DNA from: Arthonia radiata
Taxonomy: Eukaryota > Ascomycota > Arthoniomycetes > Arthoniales > Arthoniaceae
Length of the DNA: 64,000 nt
Direction: 5' to 3'
Assembly (NCBI GenBank): GCA_002989075.1
Contig: PSQN01000005.1
Span: forward strand, 496,001-560,000
A program made the translations under genes and the position numbers. The notes under the pieces are model-generated. The model was not told the origin of the DNA. It ran no database searches and saw only the letters and a program-made list of their open reading frames with translations. This document shows positions 1 to 10,725 of this stretch, piece by piece. How positions within the stretch are numbered: position 1 is the stretch's first letter; the number at the start of each line of letters is the position of its first letter.

Positions 1-2
1 AA

Positions 3-2861
3 CTGAGCCCACCTCATCCTTTGATACCTGTAGATTCAACTCTTCCGGTTGCACGTAGCACCATCATCGGCAGTAGTAAGAAGCGATCACTCTGGGTCAG
101 CAGTGCTAAGCTCGACGAAACCCGCAAGCCGACGAATCACGATTACAGCAGCAACGGCACCACACAATCGTCTGCGGCGGCTACGTTCTCACAGCCTGCG
201 ACCGTTCCAGGGATATCACTCACTGAAAGCGCCGGTTTTCTTGATAGCGTCAAGACACCAAGAGCAGAGACGCTAAACACAAGTTCGATACCAGAACCAC
301 CCACAGAGGCCCCTCCTGAGCAACATAATCATATATTACCTCCAAGACCTCGAACACCATCGCAATCGTTTTTCAGCCGTTTCGACTCTAGGACCGCCAC
401 ACCGCCCTCCGCCGGCCGCTCCGTGCGCTCCAGCTCCATCATGAGCTTGAAAGAGCGTCGCATGCGGACCTTACAGGAGATAGAGAAGAAACATAGACCT
501 TCAGAACAATCCTCAATCCCCTACAATGCGTCGACGCCGGCGCCAAACGAACCCCTTGCGGAGGACACAAAGAATGCACGGTCATCACTTTCTAATACTG
601 CATCGGCGCCTGCAATTTCTCTGTCGAAAGGTACTCAGAACACAAACCCCATTGAGGTCACAGATAATGTCATCACCTCATCGCCGCCACCTCAGAATCT
701 CAGCGTCGAACGACCGCAGGGTGCAGTGAGCGTTCGTCGATCACCCTCTCCTGCCGTCCGTGGGCGCAAAAGTCGTGCTGGTTCTCCGCAGCCACCAGAA
801 TTTCCGCCCTTCCAAGCACAGGACGTGCAAATGTTGTTGCCATTACCTTTGTTTTCAGCTTCTCGCAAGCACTACATCAACCATTTTGAGTACGAGAAAG
901 AATTCTTGCAAGACTTCATCTCCGTTGAGGCCGACCACGTTACTCCTGAGCAGAAAGATCGTGCGCAAAAGATGTGTACTATGTCTTGTGACTTCACCCT
1001 CCACCAGGATCTCATTGGCGATCAGTCGCTCACACAACTATCTCAAGGTGGCTTCAGTTCGACGCAGCTTGTGCACTGGTCTGTCACCATCAGCTCAAAG
1101 TTCCGATTCTTGTCTACACTTTTTGCCTCTTTGAAGAGTTCGGGCCAACAGCGGGCAGTGCTTCTTCTCGTAAAGCCAGGCTTGCCACTCAAGTACGTCA
1201 AAGACTATCTGGAAGGCACAGACGTGTCATTCTTCTGCCCACAGTTCGACAAACATGTCGAGCGACAAAGCTCCATTGATGTCTTGCTGTTGAGTACCGC
1301 GCACACATCTCAAGTACAAGAAGTTCCTAAAATAGATGTCATCATCGGACTTGACGAGACTTTCGATCTATCGCGGCCTGATGTACAGTCGTTGCGAGAC
1401 AAGGGTCAAAAGGACAGCACTTTCAAACCGCCAACCCTTGGTCTCTGCGTGCCACTATCGACGGAACATTTCGTGCGCGAGACACCGGGTGCTATCGACG
1501 ATACAGCGCGTCTGCAATCAGTGCTTTTGCGAGCATGTCAACAACGAGAACGCGCGGGACAGGGCATTAGCGACGCTGACCGCCCGGAAGCCTTAGCTAA
1601 GCACCTTGCAGCTGCCCTTCAGGATCCCACACAATCGTTTCATCTTCCCTCCCTTGACACCTACAAAATTCCACTCCAGGACTCGCCACAGCAATCAACG
1701 CCGTTCCCCAAATCTGCCATGCCCGTCGAAGACACCCAAACAACCGCCTCCACAATCAACACCATAAGCCACAAGCGCGCCGCCCCCGACTCTCCCATGG
1801 ATGCCCTCCCCCACCACCAAAAGCGCCCACGCCCCACGCCCTCCGCACCCTCCCCTAACGCCACCACAGCCACAACAACCGACGACGAACCCACCCGCAT
1901 CACCGACTCCACCCACAAACCCTCCATGCACGCCCACTCCTCCGCCTCAATAACAACGCACACCCCCCGCCTCCGCGACCTCGAAGCCCAGCTCACCGCC
2001 CTCCGCACCGAGACCAAATCCCTCCGCGCGGAAAACACAACCCTCCACCGCACCGTCGCCGTCTACGAACCCCAGCACAAACACCTCTACGACCAGAACA
2101 CCGCCCTAAAAGCGCAGGTCCTCCGCCTCGAGCCGCTGGAAACCCGTCTCCGCGACCTCGCTGAGGCGCGCCTCACGCAAAACCAAACCCTCGTCTCTCA
2201 ACGCGAGCGTATCGCGCAGCTGGAAGCCGAACTTAGCGGTAGCGAAAACCCGGATATTGCAGAGCTAGGCCGACTCCGTGAGACGGCGCGGGAAGTCGAG
2301 GGGATGAAGAAACGGCTCGCGAATAAAGATCGCGATCTCGCGTTCTTCCAGGAGAAGTATCAGGAAGCCTCCACTAATGGTGCGTCGGCGGCGAACGAGT
2401 TGCAGGAATTAAGTGAGGAGGTGGCGGTGATGAGGCCGCGGTTGGCGGCTGCGGAGGCGAATGAGAAGGCGGCGCTGAGGGCTGAGAGTAATGTGGAGTT
2501 TGCGAGGAAGGCGAGGGGCGAGATTCAGCGGTTGAAGGCGTCGCTGGCTGTTCGGGATCGGGAAGTGCAGGGGATGCAGACGCGTACGGAGGCGCTTAGT
2601 AAGGAGAATGAGGAGTTGAAGGAAAGGGTCGGCATGGGGCTTCACACTAGGCGTGCGGGGTCTGCACAGCCGGGGAGTCGAGCGGCGAGCGCGCAGCCTG
2701 GTGAGGGGGGTAATGCGAGGGCGAGTGGCGCATTATTGAAGGCTGCCGCGGCGCATGTTGTTGCGGGAAACAGTCGGAGTGGGAGCCGTGTGGGGAGTCG
2801 GCAGGGAAGTCCGGGGCCTGTGGGGAAGGGGAGGGGTGGGAGAAGTAGGTTGGGGCAGTGA
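3..2861 (+). CDS. HDA1 histone deacetylase complex subunit 2/3-like protein, 5' partial
   Basis: The frame is open to the left window edge and the first in-frame ATG lies about 140 codons in, so the N-terminus is outside the window. The product resembles the class II histone deacetylase complex subunits Hda2/Hda3. These non-catalytic partners pair with Hda1 to form a nuclear repressor complex. From about residue 284 to 550 of the visible part there is a helicase-C-like fold segment with FRFLSTLFASLKSSGQQRAV, VLLLVKPGLPLKYV and IDVIIGLDETFDL, which is the recognisable core. It is preceded by about 280 Ser/Pro-rich residues and followed by a low-complexity linker and a long coiled coil (about 650-870) with many Leu/Glu/Arg heptads. 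This order (core, then coiled coil) fits Hda3. The tail is basic and Gly/Ser-rich. Codon use switches from C-ending to G-ending codons near 2200. Family assignment is from memory of the family; which of the two subunits it is remains uncertain. Confidence 0.75.
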   Translation: MSPPHPLIPVDSTLPVARSTIIGSSKKRSLWVSSAKLDETRKPTNHDYSSNGTTQSSAAATFSQPATVPGISLTESAGFLDSVKTPRAETLNTSSIPEPPTEAPPEQHNHILPPRPRTPSQSFFSRFDSRTATPPSAGRSVRSSSIMSLKERRMRTLQEIEKKHRPSEQSSIPYNASTPAPNEPLAEDTKNARSSLSNTASAPAISLSKGTQNTNPIEVTDNVITSSPPPQNLSVERPQGAVSVRRSPSPAVRGRKSRAGSPQPPEFPPFQAQDVQMLLPLPLFSASRKHYINHFEYEKEFLQDFISVEADHVTPEQKDRAQKMCTMSCDFTLHQDLIGDQSLTQLSQGGFSSTQLVHWSVTISSKFRFLSTLFASLKSSGQQRAVLLLVKPGLPLKYVKDYLEGTDVSFFCPQFDKHVERQSSIDVLLLSTAHTSQVQEVPKIDVIIGLDETFDLSRPDVQSLRDKGQKDSTFKPPTLGLCVPLSTEHFVRETPGAIDDTARLQSVLLRACQQRERAGQGISDADRPEALAKHLAAALQDPTQSFHLPSLDTYKIPLQDSPQQSTPFPKSAMPVEDTQTTASTINTISHKRAAPDSPMDALPHHQKRPRPTPSAPSPNATTATTTDDEPTRITDSTHKPSMHAHSSASITTHTPRLRDLEAQLTALRTETKSLRAENTTLHRTVAVYEPQHKHLYDQNTALKAQVLRLEPLETRLRDLAEARLTQNQTLVSQRERIAQLEAELSGSENPDIAELGRLRETAREVEGMKKRLANKDRDLAFFQEKYQEASTNGASAANELQELSEEVAVMRPRLAAAEANEKAALRAESNVEFARKARGEIQRLKASLAVRDREVQGMQTRTEALSKENEELKERVGMGLHTRRAGSAQPGSRAASAQPGEGGNARASGALLKAAAAHVVAGNSRSGSRVGSRQGSPGPVGKGRGGRSRLGQ

Positions 2862-3153
2862 GAAGGGTAGTAGGAGGGGGGAGAGTTGATGCGAGTGAAG
2901 GTGAGATACGCAGTAATTCGCTGTGAGGCTTCATTTTTAGCACAGAGACATGGAGACGACGGCTCAGGGGTGGGGATGAGGCGGTGAGGTAGAGAGTATC
3001 TACCGCATTTTCGGGCGTTGTGAGACTGTCGATATCAGCCTTAATGAGCATCACGATCTTTTGCAATGACGACTGCGGTGCACTACTGGACAGGGACCGA
3101 ATCCTCCACATGTTGCGAGTAAATGACGGAAGACAGTGTGGCTGATCGTAAGC

Positions 3154-3425
3154 TCGTGGTTCGTGTGTTCTACTGACTGGGTACGCTGTTTGCCTGATTG
3201 ACCAAAGATGAAATGGGCGTCGAATACGACTCATATTGTGTGTGTTCTCTTGACTGCCTATGCTGATTGCATGATCGAGAGAAGCTGTTCTGGGATGTGC
3301 TCACGATTCCGTGGTTTGTGTGTTCTGTTGACTCTCTACGCTGCGTGGCTGATAGACAGACAACAGACGATATTGGGTGTTGAACATAACTTTTGGCTCG
3401 TGCTGACTGTCTACGATGAGCGCAC
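3154..3425. repeat. Degenerate ~77-bp tandem repeat, four units
   Basis: Four imperfect units share a core of the form GTGTGTTC..TTGACT..CTACGCTG. The core GTGTGTTC occurs at 3163, 3240 and 3318, and the matching GCTGACTGTCTACGATG at 3402, giving spacings of 77, 78 and about 75 bp. The array lies in the intergenic stretch 2862-3584, between two convergent genes. No gene was recognised in the rest of that stretch. Confidence 0.6.
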
Positions 3426-3584
3426 GTTCGACCTCAGCCTCCGGATATGCAGAGGTGGCAGCTGCAGCATTGGATGAGCAGCTAACTCCGGCACCTGACG
3501 TCTCAACCTGAACGTGGGTAAATTCCTTGCAGCTTGCGCCCACAGTGGAGCCCAACCGATCGCTGCGCCAGCTGTTTCCACCCC

Positions 3585-4461
3585 CTAAGTATTAATCAAA
3601 TGTGCCGCGCTGCCGCAAAAGATGCAGTGACGGTTGGCTCCACCACGCGGGCCGTGCTTGAATGTCCAGCGACGGTTGCGGCCAGTGCAGGCCGGGTTGG
3701 TGCAGATGACGGGGTTGATGTTACCCATCTTGCGCTCTTCGGCGTCCAACATGGTTTCGAGCGTTTTGGCGCACCCAGCGGCGAGGACCCCATAGCTGTC
3801 CAGGTTCTCGCGGATTGACTCGATCGAGAGCACGTCTTTCACGTGATGCTGGGCTGCCGCGATGGCACTGACAGCCACCTCCAATTCCCGATAGCATTTA
3901 GCTGGCTCTTCGGACGGCGGAGAAGTCAACACTTCGAAGAGGCCTTGCAAGCCCTCAGGGTCGTCCACCATGAGGTTTGTGACTTCATCCTCGAATAGCT
4001 GAACAATACGCGCACGAATGTCAGGAACTTGGTACTTGTCTGCCAAGATGTACAGGTCGATCATGTCGCCTGTGTCGGCGCTCATCTCCATGGGCTTGTC
4101 GTAGAAGAAGTTGATGAGCCCATCGACCGCTTTGGGGTCATCCACAGAGAGATCCAGCACGCGGTCCGAAGCCTCTTTCATTTCGCCAGCGACAGCGCTG
4201 TGAAAGAAATTGCCGCCCTTGGAAGCAAGAATGACGCGGTGGACGTTGAAGGACTTGTCTTGGCACTTGATAGTGAAGTCGGAGAACAGCGAGGAGTCGA
4301 GCATGCTGGTATCATTGATTAGCTCCAAGACCACTGATTGTAGCAAGTCAAACCGAAAGGTCGTCTTACCTAGGCAAGTCGATACTAGCATTGTGTGAGG
4401 TCTTCTGCTTCTTCGCTGGCGAGCCATTGGCGACGACAGTGGCATCTACTGGCTGAGTCAT
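3585..4461 (-). CDS. BTB/POZ domain protein with C-terminal Cys cluster
   Basis: Two exons on the minus strand: 4461-4370 and 4305-3585, joined across a 64-nt intron with a GTAAGA donor and a GCTAATC branch-like site. The spliced protein is 270 residues and starts MTQPVDATVVANG, a Lys-containing, probably nuclear, N-terminus. Residues about 31-105 form a BTB domain (SDFTIKCQDKSFNVHRVILA, then FFHSAVAGEMKEAS). This is a dimerisation and Cul3-adaptor fold. After a helical region the C-terminus has CTNPAC and, about 20 residues later, HCIFCG, which could bind zinc. Fungal BTB proteins of this size are common and mostly uncharacterised. The substrate is unknown. Without the intron the same frame opens with unrelated residues, so the spliced start is preferred. 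Confidence 0.8.
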
Positions 4462-5833
4462 GATGATGTGCTGTTGTTGAAGATTTGGAGGTCGTCAACT
4501 GGAGATTGAGTTCTTGTTGATGTGGAAAGAATGAGATGTGGTTGGGAAATGAAGAGCGAGAGGGGGAGAAGGTTGAGGGTTTTGGTTTGCAAGAGAGGCG
4601 GTAAAGGGAAGGCGCGAGGCAAGTTCGGTCACCTTCAAATAGCTGCCCGGATGGCGAGCTGCTCTGCTCTTTTGGGCTGTTCTATGCGGTACGGGCCAAG
4701 CTGTTTATTTACCTTGATGCTATTCCAGCTCCAGATGACCGGTCTGCGAAAAGGGAGTCCTTAAGTCTCCATATTCTACCCAGCACGGGCGTTTGGCATA
4801 CTACGAGCGTTGACGAGCTTTACCAGCTGGCCAAATGCGGGTATCTGGTGAGTCGCTAGGGCCGTCTCAGGAACGCAAATGGCTTACGTCTAGTATTTGA
4901 GTGCTCACCTCGACAGTTCCTCATCGCTCAAAGGAGATGCCAAGAAAAGAGTGAAATGTGTCACCTTAAGACAACCGAAACGCACTCGTAGATTGATCAT
5001 AAATTCGCACCGAGGCCCTCACGCGTGCGCTAGCGCGAAATTAGGTCCCATTTCGCAGCAGCACTGCGGAGTCGCGAATGCTGTTGTTTTATACAAGAAT
5101 CATCAAAGTGTGCTTCGCTCCGTACAGCAGAGGCCTACGCCAAAGAAGCATTGTTGTTACTTTCGCATCAAGCGTCCAGTCGCGCCGCTCACGCATCATC
5201 GACGGTGCTTGCAATGCTGCCATTCCTCAGCCTCATCCATACTCTTCGCAGATCAAGCTTATGATCTCGTCAGCTCTCAACACGAGACACATACCTCAGA
5301 CATCAAGGGAAAGCGTCCCAGTACAGCATGGTCGTGACAGCTACCGACCGCGCAACCCGCCATCTATACCCGCACAGTGCTCGTATTCCGGCCCCTCATC
5401 CTCCACGTTTCCTGTTTCATGTCTAGAGGCCCCCCAAAATAGCATATACACCCAAGGCGCATTTCCAATGGCTCTTGAGGACACGGTCATCACGAGCGGG
5501 AACGGGGATAAGCATAACGAGCTTTTCGTTAGTTTGCGCCGTAGCCACCAGTGGAGGTGAACAGTCAAAACCCTTCCGTTCGTCGCAAGTCTTTCCACTT
5601 CCGTCTATCGTATAGCTTTTCTCATTCTTTATCAGCTCTGCAGGAGCAAACAATAGCTTGCAGATACGCCGCGGATCCCGTAGGATCGCCTGCGCAGCCG
5701 ACGACACTCTCGTATTGCTCTAAGGCTTACGATTGGGGTTTTAAGGAACAGTCCATTTCTGCTGTCACACATATCTCTCCTTCTTTGACTACTCACATCC
5801 TCAACGAAATCAACCACCGGAAGCCTAGACAAG
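4462..5833. other. Intergenic region without a recognised gene
   Basis: About 1.4 kb between two divergent genes. It should contain both promoters. The open frames here (for example a His/Cys-rich frame near 4900-5340) lack any recognisable family, have no plausible splice partners and look random. A pyrimidine-rich stretch precedes the start at 5834. No repeat was noticed. Confidence 0.5.
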
Positions 5834-6820
5834 ATGTACATCTCACACCTCCCACCCACTGCTCTCGGCGCAACCCTCCTCCTCGCCCGCACAGCCCTAA
5901 CAAAGGACCTCCTCCCCTCCAACGAAGACCTCAATACCCAACCCTCACTCCCCGACGCCGACCCCCTAACCTACCTCATCCCGCGCACGCTCTCCACATA
6001 CGCCAAACGCGTCCCTCAAGCCACCACCTCTTCCACCAGCAACGCCAACAACAACAACAACAACAAACCCACACGCACCGCCCAACCCAACACACGCACT
6101 CACACCTCCACCATTCCCGCCACCAACCCCACACACACCACCACCCCCTCCCACACCACCCACCTAAGCAAAGGCGCCATCGCCGGCATCGTAATCGGCA
6201 TAATCTTCGCCCTCATCCTCCTCCTCGCCCTTGTCGTGTTTACCATCAAATACCGCCGCCGCCGCGCCCTCGGCCGCCCAAACGTAATCGGCCGCATGCC
6301 AACCTGGGAGCCCAAGTCGCCGCCCCCACAACAAGCAGGGGAGGTGATGCACGCAGGCCTGGACGCACACTTGGGTTCACCAGGAGTAGACGGACACGCA
6401 AGGACGCCGGGGGATGTGGTGCCGGTGGCGGAAACGGGGAGGGCGAGGGGCGAGGGATACAGTGTTACGAGGGAGATGGATGGGCGGTCGGGGTATCACG
6501 GATGGGGGGATGAGTCATCTGAGGAGGAGGAGTCGGGGAAAGAGGTGGGGGAGGGGGAGGGCGAGAATGGGGAGAAGGCGAAGAGGGAGGGGAAAGAGAA
6601 GGTAGGGAGTGAAGAGGGGTTGAGCAGCGAAGGCAGCGGGACGAGTTGGGTGGTAGTGGATGGGGAGAGGAGGGAACGGGACAAGTTTGCGGAGTTGGAT
6701 GCGGAGGGGCCTGAGGTGAAGAGGGTGGAGTTGGGGGGCGAGGGGGTTGAGGATGTGGGGAGGGAGGGGAGCAATACGGGGATTGGGACTGCGACGAGGA
6801 CGGGGGAGTTGCATATGTGA
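5834..6820 (+). CDS. Single-pass plasma-membrane or cell-wall-associated protein
   Basis: An intronless 328-residue frame with the layout of fungal type I surface proteins. It has an N-terminal hydrophobic signal-like segment (about 1-23) and a Ser/Thr/Pro/Asn-rich extracellular stretch to about residue 110, including a run of six Asn. One transmembrane helix follows at about 114-138 (GAIAGIVIGIIFALILLLAL), then a basic stop-transfer KYRRRR. The cytoplasmic tail of about 185 residues is rich in Gly, Glu and Lys. This layout is shared by wall-stress sensors and many unnamed fungal proteins. There are no Cys-rich WSC-type repeats, so I do not name it. The coding strand is C-rich before about 6300 and G-rich after. 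Confidence 0.7.
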   Translation: MYISHLPPTALGATLLLARTALTKDLLPSNEDLNTQPSLPDADPLTYLIPRTLSTYAKRVPQATTSSTSNANNNNNNKPTRTAQPNTRTHTSTIPATNPTHTTTPSHTTHLSKGAIAGIVIGIIFALILLLALVVFTIKYRRRRALGRPNVIGRMPTWEPKSPPPQQAGEVMHAGLDAHLGSPGVDGHARTPGDVVPVAETGRARGEGYSVTREMDGRSGYHGWGDESSEEEESGKEVGEGEGENGEKAKREGKEKVGSEEGLSSEGSGTSWVVVDGERRERDKFAELDAEGPEVKRVELGGEGVEDVGREGSNTGIGTATRTGELHM

Positions 6821-7112
6821 AAGCGTGGAGTTCGCTTGCGAGGAAAGCAAGTGGACTGTCATGGCGGGTGCTCAGATGCCCGGGATTCATGGATGACTGA
6901 TGACCATCGGATTCTGTTTGGCTGTTGTACGCTGTATCGTACAAATGCTCGTCTACGCTGAGATATTTATATATGCCTTGATAACGACTTGCCCGCACAT
7001 GCCTCGATACTTTGCCCACCATACACTTTAACGCCCTGCTTATGCTTTTGTTTGAGCAGCCATCTTCCATTTGGATGTCTCTCGTACTTCACGCGCGACT
7101 GATGAATGCGTC
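6821..7112. other. Short convergent intergenic region
   Basis: 292 bp between the 3' ends of the membrane protein gene and the CAF-1 gene. It must hold both transcript ends. No gene or repeat is visible. Confidence 0.4.
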
Positions 7113-8954
7113 TCACGGGTTTGCTGGGACGATCACCCAGCGCTTGTCCGCCTCCTTAGCACCCACACGCGCAGCAACAGTCGAGAGTGTGTCGCTCAAG
7201 ACCGCGTTGGGCACCTTTGGCAGCTTCTTCTTCACGATGGCAAGCAACCCCTGTTTGGTCAGGTCGCTTCCCTCCACGATCTGCTTGAAGTCCTCCAGCT
7301 CTTGGCCGGAAAGCAGGCGCAATTGTTTAGATGGCTTCTGGGGTTTCTGTGCCTTGACGCTGTCATTGCTGACCGCAGGAGGACCTCCATTGATATGGAT
7401 GTTGGGAAGTGGTAGCAGTGGTGGTCGGGCTACCTCAGGCAAGGCCTTTGCGTCGTTTGATTTGGTGTCTACAGGCCAGTAGGCTGTTGAAAATGGATCG
7501 ATGGGAAAGTCGAAAGATACTAGTAGAGTTAGCGTAGAGCCTTCAGCACTGGAGCAGCTAACTACAAACCTGAAAGAGTTTCCATTCGATAGAGATGAGG
7601 GTGGACGGCCATGTCTCGCAACGAGGGAATGAACCTTGATTCTTCGTTCTCCCAGCAAAGTCCACTAGACACGGGCTGCATGTCCCCATAAAGACATCTC
7701 TTTCTTGGGCGTTGAGCATCCTCAGTCCCCTCGTCGTCGAGAAACTCCCCCAACTCCTCGCCATCGGCAAGGCTCTCATCATCGTCTTCTCCTTCGGATC
7801 CCAGCTCTTCCCCTTCTTCCGGCTCCTCCCACTCCGCTTCCGAGTCATCATCGTAATCGAGCTCTTCGCGGATCTCCTTCGTCGGTCGTCGCGCGATTCG
7901 AAGAGCTTCGCTGCGAGTCTTGATCTTCGAAGAAGTCCCAATGTAGGGCGGCCGAACGTCCTGGTGGAAGAAAAGGTACTTCATGGGCTGTTCTTTCAGT
8001 TGCGCGCGTGCATCTGAAGACGGAGACACAGAGTCTCCTGTTAGGTCAACAGGGGCGGACGTTGAGCCATCGATACGCCTGACGAGATCAGTCACTGGAG
8101 TAGGCACCCAGCCTCGCTCAGGAGCTTCCCACGGGCTGAAATCCAGACATTTTGCGAGGTCCTCTGAATGATTATCTTTGGTGTCTGGCGTGAACCAATT
8201 GTCGGCGTCCTGCAAAGCTTTCTGAGTGTATTCCTCGTCCCACGTGAAGTAGTTGGGACGCGCGACAGTAGAATGTGAGGGTGCTGCGAAGGGCAAGAAG
8301 GTTTTGTCGTAGTCAGCAATGACGCGTGGGGGCTTTGAAGGCGTCGCCTGGCCACCTTTCTGATCTTTAATTGCGCTTGCATGGGCAGGCTCTGGGGTAG
8401 AATTGGATGAGACTTCAATTCTTGGTGACCTCTCGAATTGAGGGGAGGGCTTGGGCTTCGCGAAGAATGAGTTGATTCGTGATTGAGCCTAGACGCATCA
8501 GTAAGCCACGACAATGGTAATGCCAGATCCTGTCAGATCTCACCCTCTCCTTTTTCGCCTTCTCCTCATCCTCGATCCGTTTGGCCTCGTCCTTTTCTTG
8601 TTTCTTCAATTCCCTTTCACGCTTCTTCTCTTCCAGGACCTCGTTCTTCTGCCGGCGTTCTTCATCTCGCTTCTGTTTCTCCTCATCACGCCTGGCCTGC
8701 TTCTCCGCTTTCTCACGCTCACGGGCTGCTCGCTCAGTGGGCGTTAACTTTCTCCGCTTGCTTGGCGGTTGTGCTGGATTTGAGGACCCATCTGGGTTCG
8801 CGGGAGCTGGTGTACCGGAGAGAGAAGTCAAGCTACTGCTAACGGTGCTCAAGGTTGGTGACGCCTCTCGAGCTGTGGCAGCCGAAGCACCAGTCTGAGG
8901 CATATCCTGGACGTCCTCCTCCGGAAACGGTCGTTTGAGTTGGGAAGAACTCAT
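7113..8954 (-). CDS. Chromatin assembly factor 1 large subunit (p150/Cac1-like)
   Basis: Three exons: 8954-8544, 8488-7570 and 7519-7113, with introns of 55 and 50 nt. The spliced protein is 578 residues. It deposits H3-H4 behind replication forks as part of CAF-1. Seen in order: N-terminal MSSSQLKRPFPEED; a highly charged KER region (about 65-137, many EKEKR-type repeats); directly at the first splice junction QSRINSFF, a textbook PCNA-interacting PIP box (Q-x-x-I-x-x-F-F). Next come KYLFFHQDVRPPYIGT, the family signature, and a strongly acidic ED region (ELDYDDDSEAEWEEPEEGEE). The C-terminal domain (about 500-570) has LRLLSGQELEDFKQIVEG and ends RWVIVPANP, like the winged-helix DNA-binding end of Cac1. 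All key parts are present. It lies head to head with SPO11. Confidence 0.93.
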
Positions 8955-9296
8955 ACTCGTCTGGAATTGCTCGACGCTGTTAATCACACAATCTTCAGAG
9001 TCCCCATGACGAAACGCATGCTCGGGAGTAGGCACAGAGGACATAACAAGTGACATGCTGGCAACAAGCAGTAAGAAAGCAGTGAGTGCTAGGCACCAGC
9101 AGCGGTGTGCGTGGTTTTTTCGATGTCGAAATGTCGGGAAAGACGCGTCCAAGGCGGAAGTCGCGTCCAGGCGCGCTGACATGGCCGCTAGCCCGAAACG
9201 TCTCATATTCTTCTCCTCCCATCTCAATTGCAACCTTCTGCCCATTGCAAACATCATCTGATCCTTACCGATCGCAGTCAAGCAGTCTTGTTGATC
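8955..9296. promoter_or_regulatory. Bidirectional promoter region between CAF-1 and SPO11
   Basis: 342 bp separate the two divergent start codons, so both promoters must lie here unless the transcripts start inside a neighbour. One gene is expected to be S-phase expressed and the other meiosis-specific. I recognise no firm TATA box or known binding site. Confidence 0.5.
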
Positions 9297-10725
9297 ATGG
9301 AAGATTTCTTCGAAGACACGACGCTGGATGCACTTCCGGACGAGATCAATTCAAGTGTTCTCTTCAAGGTTGAAGAAATGCTCAAGCACATCATGGATGC
9401 CCTTTTCCACAGTGAGCCACTCGAGATCACCCTCAAACAGCGTCCGCGCATGTGGCATCAAAACCGGTCTACGCTGTCTACCGTGCCTGTTCGCTTCCCT
9501 GGTGCTACACCACACGAAGCCTGGAGATTCAGTGTGGTCTATGAATGAAGATGAAATGCACCAACGTGCTGACCTCAACAGCCGTGTATCTGCGAGTCCT
9601 GGAAGCTGTGCATGAACTGCTAATGACAGACAATACGGTGACTAGGAGGTGCATGCTGTTGCTCAGGAATTGCCAAGTCTCTGTACTCATTGCACATTAG
9701 AGACATCTACTACAAGGATCCAGCCCTTTTCGGAAAGCAGTCTGTTGTTAATGAGTGCGTTGACACGCTTGCATTCACACTAGATCAAAATCGCCATGCT
9801 CTGAACGTGGTACGCGTAACGGGCTAGCTTCTGTGAGAGGTGCACTGAGCCTTGCGCCTTAGGAAGCTGCCGCCAAAGGACTGGCGGCGGGATCGTTTTG
9901 CATTGTTGCTGCAGACGGCTCGACAGTCGAAGGCTGCACCGCCAATGTAACGAGATTTCCATGCGCGACCGATTTCAAAGCTGATACAGCGGCAGGGAGT
10001 ACTGATACCCAGACTCAGATCTACAGATGCACTTCACGTCGACGCACCCGCTAAATTAATCGTGATCGAGAAGGAGGTCGGAAGACGCCAGCACCTTACG
10101 AGGTTTTTCCACTAATCTAATACTTTGCAGGCGATTTTTCATAGCATCATAGCATCGAAAGCATGGGAGCAATCATCACATCGTTGCATTATACTCACAG
10201 TGTGTTGTCCTTGCCCTTCACAAGCGAAAGCCATGATTGACAAGACCTGCCCAGGGGAAAGGATATCCAGACCTTGCCAGTCGGGTGTTTTTGAATCAGC
10301 TGTCTGTCGCAACACCGTGCCAATCGGACAAGCCACCAGCAACACACGGTCTCGTCGACTACGATCCGGATGGCGTAAGCATTCTTCTGACCTACAAGTA
10401 CGGATCTTTGAAGCTCGCACACGAGGGCGACGATGCAAGAGCGCCTTTCCTACGGTGGATGGGCTGCCGCAGTGACCAAATCACCGGAAGCACAAATCTA
10501 GGGCAATGCCAGGGTCTCCTGCTTCTAACGCCACGAGACCAGAAGAAAGCTGTGAGCATGCTGAGATGGCCATATATGAGTGAGGAATGGCATGAGCCAT
10601 GTTGGCGTCGAGAGTTGCAAGTCATGCTTATGATGGGATACAAGTTCGAGATTGAGATGGTGGACGATATCGAGAGCCTGCTAAATGAGGGTGATGGTCC
10701 AGGGGGTGCCTATGCTTCATCGTGA
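9297..10725 (+). CDS. SPO11: Meiotic double-strand-break transesterase Spo11
   Basis: Seven exons: 9297-9531, 9582-9648, 9701-9809, 9863-9946, 9996-10076, 10131-10199 and 10255-10725. Six introns of about 49-55 nt were placed by matching the family. The product is 371 residues and relates to the A subunit of topoisomerase VI. It makes the programmed breaks that start meiotic recombination. Visible: RFPGATPHEAWRFTVYLRVL; then RRDIYYKDPALFG with the catalytic Tyr at about residue 105; AAAKGLAAGSF; GVLIPRL; the Toprim Glu in LIVIEKE (about 190); GKGYPDLASRVFL; and the metal-binding DYDPDG (Asp 250, 252, 254). The fifth intron has a weak donor, GTCGGA, but the splice restores EKEAIFHSII as in the family. 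The protein appears complete and functional, which suggests a sexual cycle. Confidence 0.92.

Noticed and set aside
2647-3234. 195-codon minus-strand open frame overlapping the 3' end of the HDA1-complex subunit gene
   Set aside because: It is mostly the antisense of a G-ending coding stretch and is Pro/Ser-rich as expected of a shadow; no family motif.
5551-6513. 320-codon plus-strand frame overlapping the membrane protein
   Set aside because: His/Pro/Arg-rich composition is the frame-shifted reading of the Thr/Pro-rich real gene, which has a signal peptide and a membrane helix.
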